A DNA stretch of 64,000 nt from an uncultured Spirochaetaceae bacterium (lineage in GTDB: Bacteria > Spirochaetota > Spirochaetia > Sphaerochaetales > Sphaerochaetaceae), in contig CALXOL010000005.1 in assembly GCA_944390015.1 (NCBI GenBank), forward strand, positions 56,097 to 120,096, given 5' to 3'. Shown here piece after piece: positions 9,620 to 18,424 of the stretch. The translations under genes and the position numbers were made by a program. Within the stretch, counting starts at the first letter, position 1, and every line of letters starts with the position of its first letter. The notes beneath the pieces are model-generated. The model searched no databases. It had not been told where the DNA came from and saw nothing but the letters and a program-made list of their open reading frames with translations.

Positions 9620-10874
9620 GGTGTTTTCTCTCCATATTATTGTTATCAGTCATGTTTATGTATGCCGAAATGCATGCCCATAGGCAGATAGAGGCAGCAT
9701 AATTATGTAAAGCTTGGGATGACATTAGAGTTGTTTGGATTAAAAAGCATGTAAAAGAAAAAAGGAGAAGAGTATATAAAGAATCTTTTGTTTCTCTTTT
9801 TTTCTCTTTTAGAGATTTGTAAGTTTTATAAATCATGAAGATTAGAATAGACAAAAATAAGATTCCACCTTTTATTGCAGCATTTATAAAAAAATTATCT
9901 AAAAAAGGAACATATTCTACAAATCTACCATTTGAATTATAAAAACTAAGCGATGCTCCCATTCCTGTTCCCCAAGGTGCTTTAAAAAAGTCTCTAATTG
10001 AATATATAAAGGAATAAATACGTGTCATGAAAGTATCGTCTCGCCCCAGTATAGAAATATTTCTCATCCTTTCGGCAACCGGACTTGAACCACTAATAAT
10101 AAGAAATAAAACACTAAAAAACATCAACAATATTACAATAAAAAAGAAGACTCGATTATTCCTGAGCCTATGCGTATTTACATTATTAAATGTTAAAAAG
10201 GGAACCATAACTATGGGAACAATGACCATCATCAATAATGTTCTTGAGTTAGCCAATACAACGAGAATTATGCCAATGATTGTTTCTGCAATTATAATAC
10301 ACCGTGGAATACGATTTATGTTATGATACAATAAAAAGACTCCATAGCTGATAGTAATGACCAAACATGAATAAAAGCCTCCCCCCCATTTAGTACCACC
10401 AAGAGTGGTATACCCGAATACAGGCAATCTAGTAGTAATAATAAATATATTAAATAGACAGTTACCTGTTAGAGCATAATATGAGATATCAAGAAATTTA
10501 TAAATATCATATCCTTGAATAAATATAAACTTAAATAAAAAATAAAATAATGCAGGGAATAGGAAATAAGAACAATCAGATAAAGCTGTAGCATATCCTT
10601 TTAACAGCCCAACAAAAAGCATTATGAAATCTAATGCTAAATATGACAGTACCAGCAAATCAATTTTATTCATTCTAATGATCACAGGTTTTATAATTAG
10701 CATAAAACAAAGAAGTATAAGTATATGTAGTATGTTTATTTTACCCAATACTTGTATGTAGGACAAAATAAGATTAGTTGAATGTAAGGGAAGAAATAGT
10801 GCCAAAAAAAAAGTAAATAAAATCAATTTTTCTGTAATATTATTTTTTGATAGTTTCAGCATATACATTTTCAA
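9594..10874 (-). CDS. Wzy-like O-antigen/polysaccharide polymerase (O-antigen ligase superfamily)
   Basis: Polytopic membrane protein of about 426 residues with roughly 11-12 hydrophobic segments and little other similarity between segments, as usual for Wzy proteins. A large periplasmic loop near residues 290-340 (GRDDTFMTRIYSF, FKAPWGTGMGASLSFYNSNG, FLDNFFINAAIKGG) matches the Wzy_C-type pattern of Arg plus G-x-G before a membrane segment. It would polymerise lipid-linked repeat units at the periplasmic face. A run of seven G residues in the coding strand (10381-10387) encodes part of KWGGGFY and could slip. It overlaps the upstream GT4 gene by 35 bp. A second protein of this type lies at 48.5-49.8 kb. 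Confidence 0.82.
   Translation of the reverse strand: MKMYMLKLSKNNITEKLILFTFFLALFLPLHSTNLILSYIQVLGKINILHILILLCFMLIIKPVIIRMNKIDLLVLSYLALDFIMLFVGLLKGYATALSDCSYFLFPALFYFLFKFIFIQGYDIYKFLDISYYALTGNCLFNIFIITTRLPVFGYTTLGGTKWGGGFYSCLVITISYGVFLLYHNINRIPRCIIIAETIIGIILVVLANSRTLLMMVIVPIVMVPFLTFNNVNTHRLRNNRVFFFIVILLMFFSVLFLIISGSSPVAERMRNISILGRDDTFMTRIYSFIYSIRDFFKAPWGTGMGASLSFYNSNGRFVEYVPFLDNFFINAAIKGGILFLSILIFMIYKTYKSLKEKKRETKDSLYTLLLFSFTCFLIQTTLMSSQALHNYAASICLWACISAYINMTDNNNMERKHLEYCIKKN
10381..10387 (-). repeat. G7 homopolymer inside the wzy-like gene
   Basis: Seven consecutive C on the plus strand (G on the coding strand) encode part of Trp-Gly-Gly-Gly. It is shorter than the two G9 tracts at the head of the same locus, so slippage is possible but less likely. 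Confidence 0.4.
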
Positions 10875-12042
10875 ATAATACTGCCTGTGTTTCTACTGCA
10901 AAATCTTGCAACATATTTATTGTTGCTTCACAAAACGAAATATATTTCTCCCTGTCGAATACCATTATTTCTATTGCTTGTCGTAGCTCTGCTCCATTTC
11001 CAGGGGAGATGAGGATCCCCGTATCTCTTATCAATTCTGGTATACCTCCAAGATTTGAACCAATAACTGGTAATGCATATTTATAGGCGTCGATTATCAC
11101 TCTTCCAAAAGGTTCTGGCCATAATGATGGGCAGATAAGAAGATCCATGTCACATAGAATACTATCTAGTTGATTTTCATCTAAAAAACCTAAGTAATGA
11201 ATTCTTTTATCACTTTCTGCTGATGCTTTTACTTTTTTAACTAAACTCCCTTTTCCCGCAAAGTATATTTCTATATTGCCCATCTTGAAAGATTTTAATT
11301 CTTCAAGAAGAAAGTCAACTCCTTTATGTTGCTCTATTGCTCCGAGATAAATTATTTTAAATATATTACTTTTCTTTGTTTTACGATTTCTCAATATATT
11401 TTTGGTTTTTTCTATATTAAAGTCAATGGCATTGTAAATTGTAATTTTTTTTGCATATTTAAAATATCCATTCGCAACATGAACATCTAAAGTGTAACGA
11501 GATGGCGCTGTAACCACGTTTATACTCCTCGCATTTGAGATGTAACATTTTCTCCATAATTTACATATGAGCCGAGGTGTTTTGCATTTTTTTTTCGTTT
11601 TTTTTACAAGCGTTGTCCTTGGACACATAAGGAAATAATCCCTACAAGTATGAACAACAGGAATTTGTGCTTTTCTTGCAATTCTCCATATTATAGGACT
11701 AATTCCATTTATATTATTTGTATGTATGACATCCGGATTGATACTATTTACAATTTCTTTTATATCTCGATAGTTAAACAAATTGTAAATGTCAATAAAC
11801 TTATAAATGTATTTTATAAACTTGTTTTTCTTTTTTAGGTCGAAATATGTACAAACATTATGGAACTTTTTCCTATGGACTATCACTTCATTCAATCGAT
11901 CTGTTGTGTCTATATCATTACATGTCAAGACATCAACATAATTGCCTCTTTTTGCAAGAGCTTCTGCCAATTTTCTTGTACTTATGTCTGCCCCTCCAGT
12001 AGAGTAAGGAGCATATCTTGAATTAACAAGTAGAACTTTCAT
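10840..12042 (-). CDS. GT4-type glycosyltransferase
   Basis: Protein of 400 residues with a classic GT-B/GT4 layout. It starts VLLVNSRYAPYSTGGADIST (nucleotide-independent acceptor loop), has VIHTNNINGISPIIWRIARK and VVHTCRDYFLMCPRT in the N-domain, then IIYLGAIEQHKGVDFLLEEL, and CPSLWPEPFGRVIIDAYKYA with the E-x7-D donor-site pattern. A Lys/Cys-rich segment (LVKKTKKKCKTPRLICKLWRKC overall, residues about 145-170) resembles a small metal-binding or basic membrane-contact region seen in related transferases. It overlaps both neighbours (4 bp upstream, 35 bp with wzy). The sugar specificity is not readable. Confidence 0.88.
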   Translation of the reverse strand: MKVLLVNSRYAPYSTGGADISTRKLAEALAKRGNYVDVLTCNDIDTTDRLNEVIVHRKKFHNVCTYFDLKKKNKFIKYIYKFIDIYNLFNYRDIKEIVNSINPDVIHTNNINGISPIIWRIARKAQIPVVHTCRDYFLMCPRTTLVKKTKKKCKTPRLICKLWRKCYISNARSINVVTAPSRYTLDVHVANGYFKYAKKITIYNAIDFNIEKTKNILRNRKTKKSNIFKIIYLGAIEQHKGVDFLLEELKSFKMGNIEIYFAGKGSLVKKVKASAESDKRIHYLGFLDENQLDSILCDMDLLICPSLWPEPFGRVIIDAYKYALPVIGSNLGGIPELIRDTGILISPGNGAELRQAIEIMVFDREKYISFCEATINMLQDFAVETQAVLFENVYAETIKK

Positions 12043-13079
12043 TTCCTGTATTCGTCCATAATTTTAATTAATCTTTTTGCGGATTCAACCCATGAATATT
12101 TTGATAAGACCCTTTTCCTATCCTCTGCACTGATTTTTTTTTCACAAGGCCAGTAATTCGCCTCAAGTGGATTTATAAACATTACAGTATCTTCAAATAT
12201 CTCATGCATAGCAGGAATATCAGAAACAATGATAGAAGAACATCCTGCGCTCAGTGCTTCTAACGGAGGAATGCCAAATCCTTCATAAAAAGAAGGAAAT
12301 AAAAAAGCTTTTGAATCCCTCATTAAAGTTTTTCCTTCTTCATCGCTTATATAACCAATCAATTTAATGTTTTCTGGACATTCAAAGCCCACACCATTAC
12401 TAAATATTCTTTCATTTATAGATCCTGCAATTACAAAAAGTTGACTGGAATCCCTTTTGGCAGCATCAGCTATTAATTTAAAATTCTTATTAGGCTCTAA
12501 TGAGCTCATGGCGAAATAGAATTTACCTTTTTCTAATCCATACCTTGAAAGCGTATTCTCATCAAAATTGATTTTCGTATAATGCTGCCAAGCATTTGGT
12601 ACAACATGGATGTTTTCAGATTTGACATAATAATATCTCTCTATTTCTTTTTTGGAGAATTCCGAAACGGTGATTATCACTTTCGCTCTTTTCGCTTCAT
12701 TGTTAAAAAGTACGTTATACCATATGCGAAATTTGCTACTAAAAAACTGGGGATAAGCTTTAATTTTTACGTCATGAATAGTAACAATTCCTGGATTTAG
12801 AAGAGGAGCAGAATTACATAAGTTAAGCGCTATCGCTTTATTTTTTCTTACAAACGAAGAAAAAGAAATCTGTTCCCATAATGTCCCTTTAAGGTTCCCT
12901 ATTCTTACAATATCAATATTTTTATATGACGGAATATCATTCACTTCACAAGGAACCGCAAGAACCAAATCATGAGGTTTTGCAATTTTATCAAGCTCTT
13001 TTAAGATCTCTCTTGCGTATCGCTGAACTCCTGTCACTTTTTGAGATAAAAATCTACCATTAATTATAACTTTTTGCAT
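12039..13079 (-). CDS. GT4-type glycosyltransferase, mannosyltransferase-like
   Basis: Protein of 346 residues. IINGRFLSQKVTGVQRYARE at the start, GIVTIHDVK, ITVSEFSKKEI, and PSFYEGFGIPPLEALSAGCS in the C-domain (E-x7-E) are the pattern of WbdA/MtfB-like GT4 enzymes that often transfer mannose or rhamnose. The upstream manC gene would supply GDP-mannose, which makes a mannosyl donor plausible but unproven. A gap of 176 bp separates it from the next upstream gene, so a secondary promoter is possible there. Confidence 0.86.
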   Translation of the reverse strand: MQKVIINGRFLSQKVTGVQRYAREILKELDKIAKPHDLVLAVPCEVNDIPSYKNIDIVRIGNLKGTLWEQISFSSFVRKNKAIALNLCNSAPLLNPGIVTIHDVKIKAYPQFFSSKFRIWYNVLFNNEAKRAKVIITVSEFSKKEIERYYYVKSENIHVVPNAWQHYTKINFDENTLSRYGLEKGKFYFAMSSLEPNKNFKLIADAAKRDSSQLFVIAGSINERIFSNGVGFECPENIKLIGYISDEEGKTLMRDSKAFLFPSFYEGFGIPPLEALSAGCSSIIVSDIPAMHEIFEDTVMFINPLEANYWPCEKKISAEDRKRVLSKYSWVESAKRLIKIMDEYRK

Positions 13080-13255
13080 TCGTAAATTTTCCCTTTTTCT
13101 TTCTCCATTCCAGAAGAAGTTTTCTTTTGAATCGATTTATAACGTAAGCGTAAAAATAGCCAACATGAATTGGAGAATTATTGCACTGTTTTTCTTGTGC
13201 GACATATATTTTCATATTGATCTACTCTCCATAATTTTTTTAAAATTTATTAAAA

Positions 13256-14356
13256 CTAATTTAACCGTACTTTTTCTACTATATTATCTATATATTCTTT
13301 AAATTCATTCAAAAATCTTTCTTCTGAGAACGATAAACTATGCTCTCTAATTTTATGCTTGTTATATTCAATACCTTCTTCTTCAAATCTCAAGATGCAT
13401 TCTTCTAGGGATTCTGGTGTTTGTTCATTAAAAAATAAACCAGTTTTTCCATCAAGCACGGTTTCCAATGCACCACCTTTACCGTACGCTAAAACTGGAA
13501 GTCCTGCACTTTGAGCTTCAACAGGCGTTATTCCAAAATCTTCATTTCCTGGGAAAAGAAAAGCTTTGGCATTAATATATAAGTCTTTTAATTCTTCGTC
13601 AGAACAGAATCCCTTAAAAACTATTGTATCGCCAGCTATGCTTCTTAGGTTTTTATCTTCTCCGCCTTTTCCAACAATTACAAGCTTTTTCTTTAATTTA
13701 GTACATGCCTTTACCGCAAGATCAATTCTCTTATAATAAACAAGTCGTGATACTGTAAGATAATAGTCCCCTTCTGTTTCTTTCAATGGAAAATCATTAA
13801 TTGGGCATCCTGGATATATTACATCTGCATCTCGGTTGTAAAATTTCTTTATTCTTTTTGCAATATTGTGAGAATTGGCTACATAGTAATCAACTCGTTG
13901 TGCCCCTATGTAATCTAACACTCTTAATTTTTCTACAGCATGCTTGAATACAAATCGCTTCAAGAAATTTGAGCCGTTCATATATTCATAATATTGATCC
14001 CATACATAGCGAATAGGCGAATGACAGTAACAAATATGAATAGCATCATTACGAGTAATTACACTCTTTGCGAAAGAAGAAGAACTACTAATTATCAAAT
14101 CATATTCAGTAAGATCTAACTCTTCCCAAGCCTTAGGCATCAATGTAAGAAGATTCTTATATAACCTGTTTGCAAAAGGAAGCTTCTGAAGTCTCGTTGT
14201 ACGGATATCGAGATTTTTTGTCCATTTAGGAGCTCCTTTCTCGTTATATACCAATGTATATATAGGAGCATCTGGAAACAGCAAATGAAAATCATACAAG
14301 ACTTTCTCTGCACCACCGACAGATACTAACCAATCATGAACTAATGCAACTTTCAT
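13256..14356 (-). CDS. GT4-type glycosyltransferase, WbaZ-like
   Basis: Protein of 366 residues starting MKVALVHDWLVSVGGAEKVL, with HICYCHSPIRYVWDQYYEYM and VIYPGCPINDFPL, features shared by WbaZ-type mannosyltransferases. The donor domain contains LTVSRLVYYKRIDLAVKACT and LFPGNEDFGITPVEAQSAGL with the E-x7-E pair. It follows manC by 15 bp, which fits use of GDP-mannose. It is cytoplasmic and probably membrane associated. The specific linkage is inferred from family resemblance only. Confidence 0.86.
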   Translation of the reverse strand: MKVALVHDWLVSVGGAEKVLYDFHLLFPDAPIYTLVYNEKGAPKWTKNLDIRTTRLQKLPFANRLYKNLLTLMPKAWEELDLTEYDLIISSSSSFAKSVITRNDAIHICYCHSPIRYVWDQYYEYMNGSNFLKRFVFKHAVEKLRVLDYIGAQRVDYYVANSHNIAKRIKKFYNRDADVIYPGCPINDFPLKETEGDYYLTVSRLVYYKRIDLAVKACTKLKKKLVIVGKGGEDKNLRSIAGDTIVFKGFCSDEELKDLYINAKAFLFPGNEDFGITPVEAQSAGLPVLAYGKGGALETVLDGKTGLFFNEQTPESLEECILRFEEEGIEYNKHKIREHSLSFSEERFLNEFKEYIDNIVEKVRLN

Positions 14357-14371
14357 TGATCTTTCTCTCTT

Positions 14372-15445
14372 TTAAATAATTTGCTCTTTATTATGCTTTT
14401 GCAGTATTTCGACGATTTTTCTCACATCCTGAGCATTATCCTTACTGCATATCATAACAGCATCAGGTGTTTCCACTATGATAAGATTATCTACGCCTAA
14501 AGCCGTAACTGTTCTAGATGTTGAATATATATATGTATTTGATGTTTCTATCTGGATAACATCTCCAATCGATATGTTACCATTCTCATCAACAGGATGA
14601 AGGACATCTAGCATATCCCAGCTACCTATATCATTCCACCCAAAATCTCCAGGTATTACCATGACTTCATTCTTTAGCGAAGCGGGCTCCATTACAGCAT
14701 AATCAATAGAAATCTTCCGTATTGATGGGTAGATAGCATTTATTGTTTCTTGTTCCTCTATAGTATCTAGAGCTGATTGAATTTTTATTAAATCATCATA
14801 GATATCAGGAACAAATTCCTTGAACTTCTCCATAATTACACTTGCTCTCCATATGAACATTCCACTATTCCAAGTGTAATCTCCTGATGCTATGTATTTC
14901 CTCGCTGTATTTAAATCAGGTTTTTCTTTGAAAGAAAGCACTGGTTTTATCTCAGAATCATTCTTCACAGATTGTATATACCCAAATCCAGTAGAAGGAT
15001 ATGTAGGCATGATTCCTATTGTAATCAATTTGTTTGTCCTGTCGGCAGTTGCTATCGCAAGATTGAATATCCTTGTAAGCTCTTGAACATTTTTAATATA
15101 GTGATCTGCTGGCGTGATAACCATTATACCATCGCCATATCTTTTAATAATCTCAACAGCCGCATAGCCTATGCAGGCTGCTGTGTTTCTTGCATCAGGT
15201 TCTGAGAGAATATTTTCGTCCCTTACTTTCTCCCCCGTTACGATTTTTACAGACTGTACCTGTTTTTTGTTTGTAACAATAAAAATACTATCTCTTGAAG
15301 TAATAGTGGCTAATCTGTCTATTGCTTCGTTCAACATAGCATCTTTCCCTGAAAGATTTAATAGTTGTTTTGGTTTCTCTCTCCTCGATAGCGGCCAGAA
15401 TCTTGTGCCACTACCGCCAGCCATAACAATGCCGAAAACTTTCAT
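14372..15445 (-). CDS. manC: Mannose-1-phosphate guanylyltransferase
   Basis: Protein of 357 residues, the short single-domain form without a C-terminal phosphomannose isomerase domain. The nucleotidyltransferase signature IVMAGGSGTRFWPLSRREKP is at residues 6-25, followed by VITPADHYI, SFKEKPDLNTARKYI, TWNSGMFIWRA and GDFGWNDIGSWDML. These are diagnostic of GDP-mannose pyrophosphorylases. It produces GDP-mannose in the cytoplasm for the neighbouring GT4 enzymes. No manA or manB gene is in the window, so mannose-1-phosphate must come from genes elsewhere. Confidence 0.95.
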   Translation of the reverse strand: MKVFGIVMAGGSGTRFWPLSRREKPKQLLNLSGKDAMLNEAIDRLATITSRDSIFIVTNKKQVQSVKIVTGEKVRDENILSEPDARNTAACIGYAAVEIIKRYGDGIMVITPADHYIKNVQELTRIFNLAIATADRTNKLITIGIMPTYPSTGFGYIQSVKNDSEIKPVLSFKEKPDLNTARKYIASGDYTWNSGMFIWRASVIMEKFKEFVPDIYDDLIKIQSALDTIEEQETINAIYPSIRKISIDYAVMEPASLKNEVMVIPGDFGWNDIGSWDMLDVLHPVDENGNISIGDVIQIETSNTYIYSTSRTVTALGVDNLIIVETPDAVMICSKDNAQDVRKIVEILQKHNKEQII

Positions 15446-15493
15446 ATGTCCGTTCTTTCCTAACTTACATCAAAATCAATAATTTTTTGAATC

Positions 15494-16099
15494 CTAAACT
15501 GCACCCTTATGAGTAATAACAATTTGCACCGTTTTGAATATTATTTTTATATCAAGCCATAGAGATGCATGTTCTACGTAGTAAAGTTCTAATTCCATTC
15601 TTTCTACGTAATCAATGTCGCTTCTACCATTGCACGCCCACCATCCTGTTAAGCCAGGAGTGACAGATAATATCTTATCTTTTTTATCTCCATACTTATC
15701 AATCTCTTCTTTTGTTACAGGACGAGGGCCTACAATGCTTAATTGCCCTGCTAATATGTTATATAGCTGAGGAAGCTCATCTATGCTTGTCTTTCTAAGG
15801 ATATGTCCGATTCTGGTTACTCTGGGATCATGCTCAAGCTTAAAGTTCTTCTCCCACTCTTTTTTCTGTTCAGGGGTGAAATCCTTAATCATGTTCTCAG
15901 CACCAACAACCATTGTCCTGAATTTAAGAATTGGAAGGGGCTTTCCGTTTTTCCCTACCCTATGATGTATGAAGAACACTGGCCCTTTTGAATCTAGCTT
16001 TATCGCTATTGCAATGATTAAAAAGAACGGAAGGGTAACAATCGAACCGACTAAAGCTGCAAAAAAATCAAATAAGCGTTTTACTATTTTGTAAATCAT
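15494..16099 (-). CDS. Polyprenyl-phosphate sugar-1-phosphate transferase (short bacterial sugar transferase)
   Basis: Protein of 201 residues, the monotopic catalytic core of the PglC/WbaP superfamily without the N-terminal multi-membrane domain. One hydrophobic re-entrant segment (RLFDFFAALVGSIVTLPFFL) precedes the basic LKFRTMVVGAE motif, then RKTSIDELPQLYNIL with the catalytic Asp-Glu pair, then SIVGPRPVTKEE and GLTGWWACNGRSD. It attaches the first sugar phosphate of a repeat unit to undecaprenyl phosphate. It follows a second such enzyme by 3 bp. Tandem copies raise the possibility of alternative first sugars. Confidence 0.92.
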   Translation of the reverse strand: MIYKIVKRLFDFFAALVGSIVTLPFFLIIAIAIKLDSKGPVFFIHHRVGKNGKPLPILKFRTMVVGAENMIKDFTPEQKKEWEKNFKLEHDPRVTRIGHILRKTSIDELPQLYNILAGQLSIVGPRPVTKEEIDKYGDKKDKILSVTPGLTGWWACNGRSDIDYVERMELELYYVEHASLWLDIKIIFKTVQIVITHKGAV

Positions 16100-16102
16100 A
16101 TG

Positions 16103-16819
16103 CTAAACCCATCCTTTACAAATGGATTTAGACGAGCTCTTAAAAGAGTTAATCCATATGATTTTTTTCTCTCTAAACTTCGGTATGAAGGAGTTAGAAC
16201 TTCTTCTACTCCCCCCCCCTGCAATTAAAACCTTAAAGGTTTTCAAAATAATCACAAAATCGAGCCATAATGATCTCTTTTCAATATATTCAATATCAAG
16301 ATCCATCCATTGATCAAATCTTATATCGTTCCTATGTGGCTGAATCTGCCAGAGGCATGTAAGGCCTCCTTTAACCTCAAGGCGGCGCATAGCCTTTGCA
16401 TCGTACTGCTCCACTTCTCTTCTAAGTGGAGGCCTTGGCCCTACAACGGAGATATCACCTTTTAAAACATTTAGTACCTGTGGAAGCTCATCAATACTTG
16501 TTTTTCTGATGAAATGACCTACTTTCGTGATTCTCTTATCATCCTTGATCTTGAAAACGGGGCCATCCATCTCATTCTGATCTTCAAGGCTATCACGTAA
16601 AGCCTCGGCGTTTACAACCATTGAGCGGAACTTCAAGAGTTTAAACGGCTTCCCGTTTTTAGTAAGTCTCTCCTGTGCAAAAAAAATAGGTCCGCCATCT
16701 TCAATTTTAATAGCGAGCCCTACTATTATGGTTACGGGAATTAATACGATTGTTCCACAAAGGGAAGCAATGATGTCAAATAATCTTTTTATAAAAGAAT
16801 ATACTATCTTGTTTCTCAT
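16103..16819 (-). CDS. Polyprenyl-phosphate sugar-1-phosphate transferase with a G9 tract at its 3' end
   Basis: Protein of 238 residues in the same monotopic family as its downstream neighbour: RLFDIIASLCGTIVLIPVTI, LKFRSMVVNAEAL, RKTSIDELPQVLNVL, DISVVGPRPPLRREVEQYD, GLTCLWQIQ. ATG at 16819 is chosen; a GTG at 16825 is possible. The core normally ends a few residues after KTFKVL. Here nine G residues (16211-16219) encode GGG and are followed by an atypical basic tail of about 30 residues. With ten G the protein would stop at AGGGE, a family-like end; with eight G a different tail ends at the next gene's start codon. This looks like a contingency locus. It is the first gene of the operon. 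Confidence 0.9.
   Translation of the reverse strand: MRNKIVYSFIKRLFDIIASLCGTIVLIPVTIIVGLAIKIEDGGPIFFAQERLTKNGKPFKLLKFRSMVVNAEALRDSLEDQNEMDGPVFKIKDDKRITKVGHFIRKTSIDELPQVLNVLKGDISVVGPRPPLRREVEQYDAKAMRRLEVKGGLTCLWQIQPHRNDIRFDQWMDLDIEYIEKRSLWLDFVIILKTFKVLIAGGGSRRSSNSFIPKFREKKIIWINSFKSSSKSICKGWV
16211..16219 (-). repeat. G9 homopolymer in the coding strand of a sugar transferase
   Basis: Nine C on the plus strand, equal to nine G in the message, sit just before the C-terminus of the first sugar transferase. A change of one unit moves the reading frame and gives three different C-termini. Poly-G tracts of this length are established slippage sites in other bacteria, including Treponema pallidum. 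Confidence 0.75.
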
Positions 16820-16925
16820 TTCCACTTAGCATTGAAACATGTATTCTTGATAAAAAGGCACACCAACCCCTTTCCCCATTCTATTTAAAAGAAAAACGAA
16901 GCACGATAAAGAGCAGAATCGTAAT

Positions 16926-16934
16926 CCCCCCCCC
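16926..16934 (-). repeat. G9 homopolymer in the operon leader
   Basis: Nine C on the plus strand (G on the transcribed strand) lie about 107 bp upstream of the first glycan gene. Such a tract could alter promoter spacing or the 5' untranslated region if its length varies. It has the same length as the tract inside the first gene. Confidence 0.65.
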
Positions 16935-17162
16935 TACTGCTTATCGGCATCCATTATCAACCTATCGTTTCAATGCTCTATGACATGATATCATGCATAT
17001 AGATTTTTGCCTATAAAAATCTAATACAAAACGAGCAATTGGAGCTTAAAATAATTGGTTCATGGTTATGATTTACAGCTTGAGGTGTATATATTTTGAT
17101 GAAAATATAAAATCAGCTAGATTTCCATGATGTTATCTACTCGTAGTTATATTCCTATAAGC

Positions 17163-17214
17163 TGGGATTTTAAATAAAATCCCGCCACAAAATATATATT
17201 CTGCAGCGGGAAGC
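17163..17214 (-). terminator. Terminator after the iron alcohol dehydrogenase gene
   Basis: On the minus strand, CCCGCTGCAG pairs with TTGTGGCGGG (ten pairs with some G-U) and is followed by ATTTTATTT. A second hairpin, GGGATTTTA/TAAAATCCC, overlaps the tail. This fits a Rho-independent terminator just below the 17225 stop. Confidence 0.65.
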
Positions 17215-17224
17215 AAAGGAGAAA

Positions 17225-18412
17225 TCAAAGTGAGGATGCTATATCATAGATTTTTCTAACATCCTCAGATTTCAATTCAATGTAATGGCCTACCGAACCG
17301 AATTTAACAACTTCTGCGACCATGGCATCGATCTTATCCGTCCCGATTCCTGCATCTTTAAAAGACGTAGGCATCCCAATGGATCTGAGGAAATTCTTGA
17401 ATCTAAAAATGCCTTCCTTAGCAGCTTGATATGCATCATAGTATGCACCATCCACACCCCAGACTTTTTTTGCAAACTTTGCAAACATGAGTACAGTTTC
17501 TTCAGTCTTATCGGTTTCGAGCACATACTGCATCCAGGCAGGCATTATTATGGCCAGTCCAGCTCCGTGAGCAATATCATAGAAAGCACTCAGCTGATGT
17601 TCAATCATGTGAGAACCCCAGTCTCCGATACGCCCGGAACTAAGCAGGTTATTATGGGCAATCGTCGAGGCCCACATGATTTCACTTCTGGCATAATAGT
17701 CATCACGACTTCCGCTAAGAATCTTTCTTCCGTTTCTTATTACCGTACGCATGGCACCTTCGCAAAACTCATCGGAAAGTTCAGCATGCCGTTCTCTCGT
17801 AAAATACCTCTCTGCAATATGAGCAAAGATATCAGTTATTCCGCAAGCTGTCTGGTAATCAGGAAGAGAGTATGTAAGAACAGGATCAAGAATAGAAAAC
17901 ACAGGACGGATCAACTCAGAATCCACGGATTGCTTCCATGGTCCCTCCTCATTTGTGATAACAGATCCGATACTGTTCTCACTTCCAGCTGCAGGGATTG
18001 TTACAACCGTAGCAACATTAAGTGCATTCTCTGGCTCTCTCTTATGGTCATAGAAATCCCAGACATCACCATCATACACCGCTCCCAGAGCTATGGCTTT
18101 AGCCGTATCAATTACGGAACCGCCTCCGACAGCAAGAACCAAGGAAAGATTATTCTCTCTGGCAATCGTGATACCTTCCCTTACTTTAGATAGAAGAGGA
18201 TTCGGCTTCACTCCAGAAAGTTCGATGTATGAGACATCATTAGCCTCCAAGGTTTCTTTTATGACATCAAGAAGGCCGCTTTTCACTACATGCCCACCTG
18301 AATGCAGAAGCAGGATTCTTCTCGAGATTAATGCACATTCAGCTCCAGTTCTTCTAACGGTTCCTTTACCAAATATAATTTTTGTTCTATTGCAATAATC
18401 AAAACTCTGCAT
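17225..18412 (-). CDS. Iron-containing alcohol dehydrogenase (YqhD/BDH-like)
   Basis: Protein of 395 residues in the group III metal-dependent alcohol dehydrogenases. NAD(P)-binding VLAVGGGSVIDTAKAIALGA is at about 91-110. The metal ligands are seen in TDIFAHIAERYF (Asp and His), MIEHQLSAFYDIAHGAGLAI (His and His). PAAGSENSIGSVIT is the usual substrate and cofactor loop. It reduces aldehydes or oxidises alcohols in the cytoplasm, typically with NADPH for YqhD-like enzymes. It is the last gene of the operon that starts at 23831 and lies 12 bp after the ATC-hydrolase-family gene. The physiological substrate is unknown. Confidence 0.88.
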   Translation of the reverse strand: MQSFDYCNRTKIIFGKGTVRRTGAECALISRRILLLHSGGHVVKSGLLDVIKETLEANDVSYIELSGVKPNPLLSKVREGITIARENNLSLVLAVGGGSVIDTAKAIALGAVYDGDVWDFYDHKREPENALNVATVVTIPAAGSENSIGSVITNEEGPWKQSVDSELIRPVFSILDPVLTYSLPDYQTACGITDIFAHIAERYFTRERHAELSDEFCEGAMRTVIRNGRKILSGSRDDYYARSEIMWASTIAHNNLLSSGRIGDWGSHMIEHQLSAFYDIAHGAGLAIIMPAWMQYVLETDKTEETVLMFAKFAKKVWGVDGAYYDAYQAAKEGIFRFKNFLRSIGMPTSFKDAGIGTDKIDAMVAEVVKFGSVGHYIELKSEDVRKIYDIASSL

Positions 18413-18424
18413 TAATAAAGATCC

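Larger units (their letters stand above)
16820..17224. promoter_or_regulatory. Leader and promoter region of the first glycan operon
   Basis: A stretch of about 400 bp without a gene between the operon start (16819) and the end of the alcohol dehydrogenase gene (17225). On the minus strand it contains the terminator of the upstream operon (17163-17214), AT-rich DNA suited to a promoter, and a second G9 tract (16926-16934) about 107 bp before the start codon. A short inverted repeat, ACGAT/ATCGT, lies near 16898-16922. I could not assign a single clear -35/-10 pair. Confidence 0.5.

Noticed and set aside
17285..18193. Long plus-strand open frame of 302 codons
   Set aside because: It lies antisense within the iron alcohol dehydrogenase gene and has no recognisable motif.
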